Shown: positions 51,728 to 60,954, counted from the stretch's first letter. The stretch is DNA of 64,000 nt from Chryseobacterium rhizoplanae (GCF_900182655.1 NZ_FXTC01000011.1:62001-126000); one strand, 5' to 3'. Made by a program: numbers and translations. Notes: a model not told the origin generated them from the letters alone.

Positions 51728-53713
51728 TTATCTTTTTCTATCTCCATAGATTCCTTTGATAGGCGAATATTCGATAATATTACTCAATCGCATGGAAGCC
51801 TGTTTCAATAAGGTAATCTTTTTGATGAGCTCATAGTACTTTACTTCATCAGTATCTCTGTACAGATCCAGCTCTTTATCTGTTTCTGTAATTAAATAAT
51901 CAATATACCTGTATTTATGCAATAAAACATCTCCCTGGATCTGATCTGCCACTTTATCCCCGTAATTGGGAGGATAAATATTTCTGGAAGCCCAGTTTTC
52001 AAGATCGTCCAGCGGAATCAAGGCATCCACCACCTTTGTGGTAATCTCTTCATCCATAAAAGATACAAAAAAGTTTCCACTTCTGAGCTCATCTTTTTGA
52101 ATTCCCTCTCTCACCTGAGTGATAATGATTTCATTGCCTTTGACTAAAAACGTATACTGTTCTTCTTCAAAATGATGAAGTATTTCCTCAATGACTGTAA
52201 TCTGATATTCTTCACCCTGTTCATTTCTACGTTTCAGAATAATATCCCCAAATGCCAGCATGTGCTCTACAAGCTTGTTCTCCATGAACAGTACATCAAA
52301 CAGGAAAGGATCTTCTTTTTCCTTTTCCAAGGGAACAATCTCCATCTTCGGAGCTGCCTTCTCTTTTTGCTGTTGCTGAACATGGTGGGTCTGATTCTGT
52401 GTGATCTGCTTCTGAACATCCAGTTCATTGAAAAGGCTCTGCTCAGAAAGTCCGAATTTATTGGAAACCTCTTTAAGGTAAACTTCCCTTTTCAGTGCAT
52501 TCTGTACAAAAGAAACAGATTTTACGATATCCCTTATTGCTTCTGCTTTTTTAATAGGATCATTGCCAACATCCCTCAACAGGATTTCCGCTTTAAAGTC
52601 GATGAAATCCATCGCCTCATTTTCAATATACTTTTCTACATATTCCTGCGGATGTTTTCTGGCGAATGAGTCAGGGTCATCCCCATCAGGGAAAAGCAAG
52701 ACACGGATGTTCATTCCTTCCGTAAGCAGCATGTCAATACTTCGGAAACTGGCTTTGATACCGGCGTTATCTCCGTCAAAAAGAATCGTTACGTTTTCTG
52801 TAAGCCTTTTTATCAGTTTGATCTGTTCCGTTGTCAAAGAAGTTCCTGAACTGGCCACCACATTTTCAATTCCGGACATATGAAGTGAAATCACATCCAT
52901 ATATCCTTCTACCAAAAGACAGCCGTTCTTCCTTGAAATTGCCTGCTTACTTTGGTTTAATCCATAAAGGACATTGGATTTATGATAGATCTCCGTTTCC
53001 GGTGAATTGAGGTATTTTGCAGTCTTAACATTATTTTTAAGAATCCTTGCCCCAAAACCCAATACTCTTCCGGAAAAACTGTGAATAGGGAAAATAACTC
53101 TTTCCCTGAAGCGGTCAACACCTGAAGGAGTATTTTCCGGGAAAATAGAAAGTCCGGATTTTTCAAGAATTTCTTTGTTGTACCCTTTTTCCAGTGCATA
53201 AGCAGTAAAAGCATTCTTTTTCTCCGGTGAATATCCCAACTGGAACTTTTTGATAATATCATCCCGAAGTTCTCTCTCTTTAAAATAAGAAAGTCCTATG
53301 CTTCTCCCTTCATGATCATCCCAAAGAATTTCCTGGAAATACGTATTGGCAACCTCATGAATTTTATATAAAAGATCTTTTTCAGTCTGTGCATGTTTTG
53401 CCTCTTCAGAGATTTCACGCAGATCTTCTTCAATTTCAATTCCGTACTTTTTTGCTGCGTGGCGAAGGGCTTCAGGATAGGTAAAGTTCTCAATTTCCAT
53501 AAGGAAAGAAATTGCCGTCCCTCCTTTTCCGGTTGAGAAATCTTTCCAGATCTGTTTGCTTGGTGAAACAACAAAACTTGGAGATTTTTCTTCATGAAAA
53601 GGACTGAGTCCTTTAAAGTTAGACCCTGCTCTTTTCAATTGCACATACTCACCCACAATCTCTTCAACGCGGATTGTGGAGAATATTTTATCAATGGTCT
53701 GTTTGGAAATCAT
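51728..53713 (-). CDS. dnaG: DNA primase lacking its zinc ligands
   Basis: DnaG makes RNA primers for replication. The 661-residue protein has the N-terminal domain, the TOPRIM catalytic core (LLVEGYMDVISLH, ILFDGDNAGIKASFR, LFPDGDDPDSFAR) and a C-terminal helicase-binding region. The N-terminal zinc ribbon normally reads CxxH then CxxC. Here the positions are Ser37, His40, Asp58 and Thr61 (GLSPFHEEK, then WKDFSTGKGG), so zinc cannot bind. The surrounding fold is still conserved. The next gene on this strand is clpP. Confidence 0.95.
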   Translation of the reverse strand: MISKQTIDKIFSTIRVEEIVGEYVQLKRAGSNFKGLSPFHEEKSPSFVVSPSKQIWKDFSTGKGGTAISFLMEIENFTYPEALRHAAKKYGIEIEEDLREISEEAKHAQTEKDLLYKIHEVANTYFQEILWDDHEGRSIGLSYFKERELRDDIIKKFQLGYSPEKKNAFTAYALEKGYNKEILEKSGLSIFPENTPSGVDRFRERVIFPIHSFSGRVLGFGARILKNNVKTAKYLNSPETEIYHKSNVLYGLNQSKQAISRKNGCLLVEGYMDVISLHMSGIENVVASSGTSLTTEQIKLIKRLTENVTILFDGDNAGIKASFRSIDMLLTEGMNIRVLLFPDGDDPDSFARKHPQEYVEKYIENEAMDFIDFKAEILLRDVGNDPIKKAEAIRDIVKSVSFVQNALKREVYLKEVSNKFGLSEQSLFNELDVQKQITQNQTHHVQQQQKEKAAPKMEIVPLEKEKEDPFLFDVLFMENKLVEHMLAFGDIILKRRNEQGEEYQITVIEEILHHFEEEQYTFLVKGNEIIITQVREGIQKDELRSGNFFVSFMDEEITTKVVDALIPLDDLENWASRNIYPPNYGDKVADQIQGDVLLHKYRYIDYLITETDKELDLYRDTDEVKYYELIKKITLLKQASMRLSNIIEYSPIKGIYGDRKR

Positions 53714-53824
53714 GCTGTAAAATTAAGTAATTTATGGAGAAGTAGGAAGTATTAAAGTAAGAGGACTTTAGTCTATTAGGAATAATAAATACAATCATAA
53801 TTATACAATTTGCCATTGATTAGC

Positions 53825-53832
53825 TATTTTTG
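53825..53832 (+). promoter_or_regulatory. Promoter (-7 box TATTTTTG) of the transglycosylase-like gene
   Basis: TATTTTTG lies 8 bp before the ATG at 53840, so the message would be nearly leaderless from the first ATG. The second Met, at 53855, is the alternative start. Confidence 0.5.
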
Positions 53833-53839
53833 AACAACC

Positions 53840-54460
53840 ATGAAATTGTTTGCCATGAAATATCTAAAAAGATTTTTACTTTTTATAATTACATTACTTA
53901 TTCTATTACTTCTCTATTTGGAATTTGGAGGCATCTATATTTTAAATACTGATAATAAAAGAGAAATTGTATGGTATATGCGAAGTAGTAAAAAATTACC
54001 AGGAAACTTCGTCAACTTTTATAATACTGTGTATCCAAATTCTACATTGCAAAATTCATGGAATTTTTATATAAAATCCATTACTCACTCGAATTTACCT
54101 GCAAATGAATGCCCTTGCCGTCAAACTGGTAACAGAATTATGCCCATTCTGGATATTCAAAATAAATCAACATTAGATTATTTTCTTCTTATACGATATA
54201 TTGAGCAAAATTATAGTCAGGAAGATTGTTTGAATTTTAATTTCAGTAATTTTGACTTCTTAAATAATAATAAAGGTATTGAACAGGTTTCTCGATCTGT
54301 GTTTAATAAACAGGCTGAAGAGTTGCAACCTCTTGAAATGGGAGAAATACTTGCTCTGTACAATAATCCCCGTAAAAGTAATCGCTATAGAAATCCTGAA
54401 TATACAAAGGAAAGAGCAACCTATTTTTATAATTTATATTTAAATAATTTGAAAAAATAA
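53840..54460 (+). CDS. Small membrane protein with GT51 (peptidoglycan transglycosylase)-like remnant
   Basis: The 206-residue protein has one N-terminal membrane helix (residues 11-28). The rest resembles the later part of family 51 peptidoglycan glycosyltransferases: SRSVFNKQAEELQPLEMGEI and LALYNNPRKSNRYRNPEYTK align in style with the family's YFGK, L-x-x-x-E and P-x-x-YxPxxNPE segments. The central QQLAR-type motif is not evident. It could be a degenerate or minimal transglycosylase. tsaE follows 2 bp after its stop. Confidence 0.5.
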   Translation: MKLFAMKYLKRFLLFIITLLILLLLYLEFGGIYILNTDNKREIVWYMRSSKKLPGNFVNFYNTVYPNSTLQNSWNFYIKSITHSNLPANECPCRQTGNRIMPILDIQNKSTLDYFLLIRYIEQNYSQEDCLNFNFSNFDFLNNNKGIEQVSRSVFNKQAEELQPLEMGEILALYNNPRKSNRYRNPEYTKERATYFYNLYLNNLKK

Positions 54461-54462
54461 AG

Positions 54463-54870
54463 ATGAATTATTCCATCAATACAATCGAAGACTGGCAGGA
54501 AGTTGTTGACAGCATCATTCCGGAATTAAAACATAATATTCTTTTATTAAAGGGAAATCTGGGAGCCGGGAAAACTACTTTCACACAATTTCTGCTTAAA
54601 AATATGGGCAGCAAGGATGAAGTAAATTCTCCTACCTACTCTATTGTCAATGAATACAATACGGAAAAAGGGAAAGTATATCATTTTGACCTTTACCGCT
54701 TAAAAAACATTGAAGAAGTCTATGATATCGGAATTGAAGAATATCTGGACAACTCTTTTTTATGCATTATCGAATGGCCGGAAGTGTATGAAGAGGAGCT
54801 TTATGGTCTCAACTATCACACAATGAGTATTGTGAACACGGGTGAATACAGAGAAGTTTCATTCGATTAA
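54463..54870 (+). CDS. tsaE: tRNA threonylcarbamoyladenosine synthesis ATPase TsaE
   Basis: TsaE is the small ATPase of the complex (with TsaB and TsaD) that makes t6A37 in tRNA. The 135-residue protein has Walker A GNLGAGKTTF (31-40), the family signature SPTYSIVNEYNT, VYHFDLYRLKN and the ending motif CIIEWPE. It is coupled to the upstream gene, with a 2-bp gap, and is followed by ald. Confidence 0.95.
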   Translation: MNYSINTIEDWQEVVDSIIPELKHNILLLKGNLGAGKTTFTQFLLKNMGSKDEVNSPTYSIVNEYNTEKGKVYHFDLYRLKNIEEVYDIGIEEYLDNSFLCIIEWPEVYEEELYGLNYHTMSIVNTGEYREVSFD

Positions 54871-54878
54871 ATATTATG

Positions 54879-54886
54879 TATCTTTG
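54879..54886 (+). promoter_or_regulatory. Promoter (-7 box TATCTTTG) of ald
   Basis: TATCTTTG fits TAnnTTTG and lies 51 bp before the ald ATG. Confidence 0.5.
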
Positions 54887-54937
54887 CTCATTAATTGAGT
54901 GTAAATAACAATCTGTAAGACATAATTTAATTTAAGG

Positions 54938-56128
54938 ATGAGTACAAATATTTTTACTCCTTTCACAGAAGAAGAATTGATGCCGAAAGAGGAAAAATTG
55001 GAGGTTATTAAAAAGGGAAAACAGTTCAGTATTGGAATTCCTAAAGAAACCTGTCTCAACGAAAGGAGAACCTGCATCACTCCTGACGCCGTACAGGTGT
55101 TGGTAGAGCACGGCCATGAGATTATTATAGAATCCGGGTCCGGGGAAGGTTCGTTTTTTACAGATTTACAATATTCCGAATCAGGAGCGAAGATCACCAA
55201 TGATCCTAAGGAAGCTTTCGGACAGGATCTTATTCTGAAGATCAACCCTCCTACTGAAGACGAAATTGAGTATATGAAACCTAATACTTATCTGGTTTCA
55301 GCACTTCAGATCAACCTCAGGGATAAAGAATATTTCTTAAAGCTCGCAGAGAAAAAAATAAATGCCATTGCTTTTGAATTTATCGTTGATGAATACAAAC
55401 AGCTGTCACTGGTAAGATTAATCGGGGAAATTGCAGGAACTGTTTCTATTTTATATGCTTCAGAATTATTGGCCTTATCAAACGGACTAATGCTTGGAGG
55501 TATTACAGGAGTAAGGCCTGCAGAAGTAGTAATTCTTGGAGCCGGAATTGTAGGTGAATTTGCTACAAAAGCAGCAATAGGTTTAGGAGCCAGTGTGAAA
55601 GTTTTCGACAACTCTTTATCAAAGCTGAGAAGACTTCATACGATTGTTGACAGCCGGGTACCGACTTCCATTATTGATCCTAAAGAACTCAGCAAAAGTT
55701 TAAGACGTGCTGATGTGGTGATTGGAGCGCTGCCAAGATTGAACATGACTCCTATCGTCACTGAAGATATGGTGATGAAAATGAAAAAAGGCAGTGTCAT
55801 TATCGATATTACCATAGATAACGGTAAAGTTATTGAAACCTCTGAACTCACTACCATGGAAGATCCATATGTCATCAAACACGGTGTCATCCACTGCGGA
55901 CTTCCGAACCTTACTTCAAGAATGCCAAGAACTACCACGAAGGCCATCTCGAATTTCTTCCTTTCCTATATTTTAAATTATGACGAAGAGGGCGGCTTTG
56001 AAAACATGCTGATCCGCAAAAACGAAATGAAGCAGAGCTTATATATGTACAAAGGAAGACATACCAAGAAGATCATCTGCGACCGTTTCGGACTTACGTA
56101 CCACGATATCAATCTTTTAATTTTCTAA
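54938..56128 (+). CDS. ald: Alanine dehydrogenase
   Basis: Ald interconverts L-alanine with pyruvate and ammonia using NAD. The 396-residue protein has the substrate-side motif IGIPKETCLNERRTCITPDA, the NAD-binding Rossmann motif GAGIVGEFA (ILGAGIVG), and DITIDNGKVIETS and HGVIHCGLPNLTS near the end. A family member of this length is typical in flavobacteria. The stop overlaps the start of the DUF4258 gene by one base (TAATG), so the two are coupled. Confidence 0.93.
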   Translation: MSTNIFTPFTEEELMPKEEKLEVIKKGKQFSIGIPKETCLNERRTCITPDAVQVLVEHGHEIIIESGSGEGSFFTDLQYSESGAKITNDPKEAFGQDLILKINPPTEDEIEYMKPNTYLVSALQINLRDKEYFLKLAEKKINAIAFEFIVDEYKQLSLVRLIGEIAGTVSILYASELLALSNGLMLGGITGVRPAEVVILGAGIVGEFATKAAIGLGASVKVFDNSLSKLRRLHTIVDSRVPTSIIDPKELSKSLRRADVVIGALPRLNMTPIVTEDMVMKMKKGSVIIDITIDNGKVIETSELTTMEDPYVIKHGVIHCGLPNLTSRMPRTTTKAISNFFLSYILNYDEEGGFENMLIRKNEMKQSLYMYKGRHTKKIICDRFGLTYHDINLLIF

Positions 56129-56499
56129 TGAAGAAACTGAAATTTTATGCAATAGGCTTCGTTCCGGGGCTTTTGATCGTATTTTTTATTTTAAACAAAA
56201 AAGGGGCAAGCTGCAGCGGCTATCTACCGAACAGCCGTGTTATTGCTGAAAGCCTTTCCAAAGAGTTCAAATATTCTGACGAGGCTAAGAGCGCAATGGC
56301 AGCCTATAAGATTGATGAGAAATTTATAAAAGACAGCATCATTACCAACGGGAAAGTAGATTTTGACCGCAGCCATGCACAAAAGAAACCCTGCCCAAGC
56401 TATCTTTTAACCTATCCCGAAAAAAATCCGTCTTACGAGATCACCTATGAAAAATGTGAAGAAACGGTGATGGTAAACAGCCTTAAAAAACTTAAATAG
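56128..56499 (+). CDS. DUF4258 domain protein
   Basis: The 123-residue protein has one N-terminal membrane helix (residues 5-22) and a small extracytoplasmic domain with SGYLPNSRVIAESLSKEFKY and VDFDRSHAQKKPCPSYLLTY, the DUF4258-like pattern. Cysteines at GASC, PCPS and EKCEE may form disulfides. It is coupled to ald by a one-base overlap and lies 15 bp before the sensor kinase gene. Function unknown. Confidence 0.65.
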   Translation: MKKLKFYAIGFVPGLLIVFFILNKKGASCSGYLPNSRVIAESLSKEFKYSDEAKSAMAAYKIDEKFIKDSIITNGKVDFDRSHAQKKPCPSYLLTYPEKNPSYEITYEKCEETVMVNSLKKLK

Positions 56500-56514
56500 T
56501 TTTAATACCATAGT

Positions 56515-57288
56515 ATGGACGGCAATTACTACATGATTCATGACTATCTGATATTCATCGGAGTTTTTGCCATTTTCCTGTTTCTGACAACCAGTATTTA
56601 CCTTTTCAGCCAGCATGAGAAACTGAAAAAGAGAAATAGCAAATTATCGGAAACCAACAAACTTATTGAACAGCGCCTGAATGAAGTCCGTCTGGAACAT
56701 ATCGGTACAAAGCTGAATCCGCATTTGTTTAAAAATATTCTTAATTCGGTTCAGTCTCATGCCTATCAGACGTATATGTCACTGGATAAGCTGGCGAATG
56801 TGCTGGATTATATTTTATATGAAAGCAATAATAAGTATGTAAGCCCGAAAGAGGAACTCAATTTTGCATTAAGCCTTATTGAAATTAATAAAATAAAGAT
56901 CAATCCTCTTTTCGATTTCAGAATCAAATCAAGGATCAACAAGTCTGATTCTTTGTATGAAGAAAAGGTATTTGCTCCGCTGATCACTGTGGATCTTATT
57001 GAAAATGCCTTTAAACATACGGATTTCCTGGCTCAGGACTCTTTTATTTCCATTTATATGGAGCTTGAAAACGGTATTTTCACAATGAAGGTAAGTAATA
57101 AAGCTTCATTAAAGAATATTCTGGAAAAGGAAAAAAGCGGTTTCGGAAGCCAGTCTTTTGATCAAAGGCTTAAAATGATCTACAGCACTTACTACCAGCT
57201 GGAAAGAAGTTCAAAAAACGGAATCTTCACTGCAGAATTAAAAATCAATTTAGGAGAATTCTATGATAAAATGCGTTATTCTGGATGA
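56515..57288 (+). CDS. LytS-type sensor histidine kinase
   Basis: The 257-residue protein has one membrane helix (11-31), a coiled-coil (33-65) and the His_kinase domain: HIGTKLNPHLFKNILNSVQS carries the phosphorylated His70, and ENAFKHT (about 162-168) is the ATP-binding N box. No sensing domain is present beyond the short N-terminus. The last 26 bp overlap the response regulator gene, so the two form a unit. It probably phosphorylates the LytTR regulator encoded next. Confidence 0.88.
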   Translation: MDGNYYMIHDYLIFIGVFAIFLFLTTSIYLFSQHEKLKKRNSKLSETNKLIEQRLNEVRLEHIGTKLNPHLFKNILNSVQSHAYQTYMSLDKLANVLDYILYESNNKYVSPKEELNFALSLIEINKIKINPLFDFRIKSRINKSDSLYEEKVFAPLITVDLIENAFKHTDFLAQDSFISIYMELENGIFTMKVSNKASLKNILEKEKSGFGSQSFDQRLKMIYSTYYQLERSSKNGIFTAELKINLGEFYDKMRYSG

Positions 57289-57973
57289 TGAATTATTGGC
57301 TATCAGCTATTTAAAACTTCTATGCGAGCAGATCGACAATGTAGAAGTGGTAAAAGCATTCAATGATCCTAAAATCTTTCTGAACGAAATAGATAACATC
57401 GACTGCAATCTGTGCATTCTGGATATTGAAATGCCCGGAATGACTGGTCTTCAGGTAGCCGAAATTATTTCCGGTTCCAAGAAAATCATCTTTACAACGG
57501 CTTATAAAGAATATGCAGCCGAAGCTTTTGACCTGAATGTGGTAGATTATGTAAGAAAACCCATCAAAAAAGAAAGACTGATCCAGGCTTTCGAAAAAGC
57601 TAAAGAACTGGTGGAAGACAGCCGTAAAAAAGCTTTTATTGAATGGAATACCAATATCGGCAAAACCGTCATATTTACAGAACAGATTTCTTATATTAAA
57701 ACTTCCGAAATCGACAGCAGGGATAAAGATATCATCCTAAGTGACGGAACCACAATCGTTCTTAAAAACCTGAATTTTAAAAACCTTCTGGAAATGCTTC
57801 CTGCCAAAGATTTTGCCCAGGTTAACAAAAAAGAAATCATTGCGCTTTCTTCCATTAAAGTATTTTCAACCAACGAAATTATTACCACAATTGCCACTGA
57901 AGACCATACTTTTCTGAAACTTCAGATCGGTGATGCCTACAAAAGTTCCCTGATGGAGCTATTCGGGAAATAA
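57263..57973 (+). CDS. LytTR family response regulator
   Basis: The 236-residue regulator has a receiver domain (phospho-acceptor Asp54 in CILDIEMPGM, acidic Asp8/Asp9, the T in IIFTTAYKEY and Lys in VRKPIKKE) and a C-terminal LytTR DNA-binding domain (FTEQISYIKTSEIDSRDKDI and KNLLEMLPAKDFAQVNKKEI). It overlaps the kinase gene. Direct repeats 21 bp apart lie upstream of both following genes, consistent with LytTR binding. Confidence 0.92.
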   Translation: MIKCVILDDELLAISYLKLLCEQIDNVEVVKAFNDPKIFLNEIDNIDCNLCILDIEMPGMTGLQVAEIISGSKKIIFTTAYKEYAAEAFDLNVVDYVRKPIKKERLIQAFEKAKELVEDSRKKAFIEWNTNIGKTVIFTEQISYIKTSEIDSRDKDIILSDGTTIVLKNLNFKNLLEMLPAKDFAQVNKKEIIALSSIKVFSTNEIITTIATEDHTFLKLQIGDAYKSSLMELFGK

Positions 57974-57999
57974 GTCCTTTTTCAAATCTTCAGGGTTTC

Positions 58000-58027
58000 G
58001 TTACAGAATTTCTACGCTTTATTACAA
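58000..58027 (+). promoter_or_regulatory. Candidate LytTR-binding direct repeat 1
   Basis: TTACA at 58001-58005 and 58022-58026 are spaced by exactly 21 bp, two helical turns. A weak third unit (ATACA) lies at 58043-58047, again 21 bp on. They end upstream of the -7 box TATTTTTG at 58055. Confidence 0.4.
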
Positions 58028-58054
58028 CCCCTCTTTTTCAACATACAATCCATT

Positions 58055-58062
58055 TATTTTTG
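58055..58062 (+). promoter_or_regulatory. Promoter (-7 box TATTTTTG) of the secreted protein gene
   Basis: TATTTTTG lies 22 bp before the ATG at 58085 and 33 bp after the second TTACA repeat. Confidence 0.5.
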
Positions 58063-58084
58063 CACAGAATTAATTGATTGTATA

Positions 58085-58474
58085 ATGAAAAACTGTTTCT
58101 ATGCTGCAGGACTTCTCATATCCGGCTTGTGTTTTTCCCAGGAGACACCTTCAAAAATGAAAGTATCTTTTTTTGACGGAATAGCAGTGGCCGGATATGT
58201 AGATCATGGTGCTTTTATTAACTTTACCGGACCCAATGTAAGTATTACCCACCACAATGTAAAATTCGTATTGGGAATGCTTCCTTCACTGAGAATTAAA
58301 GAAGACCGTTCATCGGGAACAAAAAACAGTCCTATTATGCCCACATTGGGTGCTGGTCTTACCATGATTTATAAAAAGGTTGCCCTTCAGATTCCGGCTT
58401 ACTATAATACCAAAACGGCTGATCAGAATGGCAACTGGAGAATAGGAATCGGGCTCGGTTATTCTTTCAGATAG
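58085..58474 (+). CDS. Small secreted or outer-membrane beta-barrel-like protein
   Basis: The 129-residue protein has a signal peptide (residues 1-18, cleavage near CFS-Q) and an alternating-residue body (GVAVAGYVDHGAFINFTG-type strands) ending RIGIGLGYSFR, a barrel-like terminal strand. It is too short for a classical porin. It lies just after the two-component genes, with LytTR-like repeats in front, so it is a candidate target gene. Function unknown. Confidence 0.55.
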   Translation: MKNCFYAAGLLISGLCFSQETPSKMKVSFFDGIAVAGYVDHGAFINFTGPNVSITHHNVKFVLGMLPSLRIKEDRSSGTKNSPIMPTLGAGLTMIYKKVALQIPAYYNTKTADQNGNWRIGIGLGYSFR

Positions 58475-58479
58475 ATTTT

Positions 58480-58511
58480 ATTACATTTTTTAGAACATTC
58501 ATTACATTTTA
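58480..58511 (+). promoter_or_regulatory. Candidate LytTR-binding direct repeat 2
   Basis: ATTACATTTT occurs at 58480-58489 and again, unchanged, at 58501-58510: 21 bp apart. It lies about 36 bp upstream of the -7-like box CAAATTTG (58546-58553) of the antiporter gene. Confidence 0.45.
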
Positions 58512-58570
58512 AAAAAAAGAATATTTAACATAACTATATTCTTATCAAATTTGCATAAAATATTGGAATC

Positions 58571-60850
58571 ATGAATTTGGGGAAATACAAAAATTTAATT
58601 TTCTACATTACTACCATCGCTGTTTTTTCGTGTCTGATGTATTATTTCATTATTGAAGGACAGACTTTGGAAGTAAAAGAAAATATCGTTGCTAAAACCA
58701 GCAGTGGTTCTACCTGGGAAAATTTCCTGGAATCTTTTAAAACCAATCTTCATCATCCGCTTGCATTATTATTGGTGCAAATCGTCACTATCATTATGAC
58801 TGCAAGGCTTTTCGGATGGATTTGCATGAAAATAAAACAGCCCACGGTAATTGGAGAAATGATTGCAGGTATTGTGCTGGGGCCATCACTTGTGGGAATG
58901 TACTTCCCTGAGTTTTCGGCATTTCTTTTCCCAAAAGAATCATTAGGCAACCTTCAGTTTCTGAGTCAGATAGGTCTTATCCTTTTCATGTACATTGTTG
59001 GAATGGAACTGGATCTGAGTGTATTAAGAAAAAAAGCTCATGATGCTGTAGTCATCAGCCATGCGAGTATTATTATTCCTTTTGCTTTGGGAATAGGACT
59101 TTCTTATTTTGTTTACCAGGAATTTGCACCTGAAGGTATCCAGTTTACTTCTTTTGCCTTATTCATAGCTATTTCTATGAGTATTACAGCCTTTCCGGTA
59201 CTGGCAAGAATTGTACAGGAGAGAAATCTCCAGAAAACCAAACTGGGAACTATTGTTATTACCTGTGCGGCTGCAGATGATATTACGGCATGGTGCATTC
59301 TTGCTGCAGTAATTGCTATTGTAAAGGCAGGTTCTTTTGCAAGCTCCATCTATGTAATTATTATGGCCATTGCTTATGTATTTTTAATAATAAAAATTGT
59401 CAGACCATTCCTGAAAAGAATCGGGGACCTTCAGGCAGGGAAAAATACAATCAGTAAACCAATGGTCGCTATTTTCTTTTTGACTCTTATTTTATCTGCA
59501 TATGCCACTGAAGTAATTGGTATTCACGCGTTATTCGGCGCGTTTATGGCAGGAGCTATTATGCCTGAGAATACAAAATTCCGTACTCTTTTTATTGATA
59601 AAGTAGAAGATGTGGCTTTGGTGCTTCTCCTTCCGTTGTTCTTCGTATTTACAGGACTTCGTACCCAAATCGGACTTCTGAATGACAGCCACCTATGGAT
59701 GACGGCAGGATTTATTATTCTGACCGCTGTTCTTGGAAAGTTTGCAGGGAGTGCACTCACGGCCAGATTTGTAGGCATTAACTGGAAAGAAAGCTTAACG
59801 ATCGGAGCTCTGATGAACACGAGAGGTCTTATGGAACTTATCGTACTGAACATCGGATATGACCTTGGAGTTTTGAGCCCTGAAATTTTCGCAATGCTAG
59901 TCATCATGGCCCTTTTCACCACTTTTATGACCGGGCCAGCCTTAGACTTTATTAATTTCATTTTTAAATCTAAAAAAAATCAGGACGAGCCCATTCATGA
60001 AAATGATTCCAAGTATCGTGTTCTCCTCTCTTTTGATAAACCGGAATCAGGAAGCACTCTCTTAAAACTAGCTCACAATTTTACCCATAAGATGAATGGC
60101 AATAAAAGTATCACTGCTATGAATATTGCCCCGGTAGATGAAATGCATGCCTACGATATCAATGAGTATGAGGATTCGCAATTCCAAAACGTCATTGAAA
60201 CCTCTCACGATCTTAATCTGGAAGTAACTACCCTCTTCAAAGCCTCTACCGATATTGAAAGTGATCTTACCAGCATTACCAATAAAGGACATTATGACCT
60301 TCTGCTGATCATGCTTGGAAAATCCATGTATGAAGGAAGTTTATTAGGACGATTACTGGGTTTTACAACCAAAATCATCAATCCTGAAAAACTTCTGAAT
60401 ACAGTGAAAGGTAAAGGAAATATATTCAACAATTCTCCTTTTGACGATTTCACCCTTCAGATCCTGGACAAAACCAATATTCCTGTGGGAATTTTGGTGG
60501 AAAAAGATTTTAAAGCAGCGGATAAAGTATTTGTGCCCATCTTTAATCTGAGTGATTTTTATCTTCTTGAATACGCGAAAAGACTGATCAATAACAACAA
60601 TTCTCAGATTATCATTCTGGATGCTGCAGGACAGATCCGAAACAATATTGAAGTAAAGGAACTTATCAGAAGTATTGAACAGGTAGCCCCTAATCATATT
60701 ACGCTATACAATGAGAAAAAGATTGAGAAAGAATTTCTGAACGCTCAGGATCTTATGCTGATCAGCAGTAAAAGCTGGAAAAATCTGATTGATACAAAAA
60801 GTCTTTGGCTTTCTGATATCCCTTCTACATTAATAATTTCAAACCCATAG
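58571..60850 (+). CDS. CPA2-type cation/H+ antiporter with cytoplasmic USP-like tail
   Basis: The 759-residue protein has an N-terminal membrane helix, a periplasmic loop, then about twelve helices of the Na+/H+ exchanger fold: QPTVIGEMIAGIVLGPSLVG, ITAFPVLARIVQERNL, CAAADDITAWCILA (the paired Asp residues of CPA2 ion sites) and LMNTRGLMELIVLNIG. The last 260 residues form a soluble domain resembling universal-stress-type nucleotide-binding folds. It probably exchanges Na+ or K+ for protons. It is the second gene after LytTR-like repeats. Confidence 0.85.
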   Translation: MNLGKYKNLIFYITTIAVFSCLMYYFIIEGQTLEVKENIVAKTSSGSTWENFLESFKTNLHHPLALLLVQIVTIIMTARLFGWICMKIKQPTVIGEMIAGIVLGPSLVGMYFPEFSAFLFPKESLGNLQFLSQIGLILFMYIVGMELDLSVLRKKAHDAVVISHASIIIPFALGIGLSYFVYQEFAPEGIQFTSFALFIAISMSITAFPVLARIVQERNLQKTKLGTIVITCAAADDITAWCILAAVIAIVKAGSFASSIYVIIMAIAYVFLIIKIVRPFLKRIGDLQAGKNTISKPMVAIFFLTLILSAYATEVIGIHALFGAFMAGAIMPENTKFRTLFIDKVEDVALVLLLPLFFVFTGLRTQIGLLNDSHLWMTAGFIILTAVLGKFAGSALTARFVGINWKESLTIGALMNTRGLMELIVLNIGYDLGVLSPEIFAMLVIMALFTTFMTGPALDFINFIFKSKKNQDEPIHENDSKYRVLLSFDKPESGSTLLKLAHNFTHKMNGNKSITAMNIAPVDEMHAYDINEYEDSQFQNVIETSHDLNLEVTTLFKASTDIESDLTSITNKGHYDLLLIMLGKSMYEGSLLGRLLGFTTKIINPEKLLNTVKGKGNIFNNSPFDDFTLQILDKTNIPVGILVEKDFKAADKVFVPIFNLSDFYLLEYAKRLINNNNSQIIILDAAGQIRNNIEVKELIRSIEQVAPNHITLYNEKKIEKEFLNAQDLMLISSKSWKNLIDTKSLWLSDIPSTLIISNP

Positions 60851-60954
60851 CCAAAATAACACACCGATATTTCTATTTCTACCAGAAGCTGTAAATATTA
60901 TTCGTTGTCTGTAAAGAAAAAACGGGTATATTTATAGCTTCAATTTTTTGGGAC

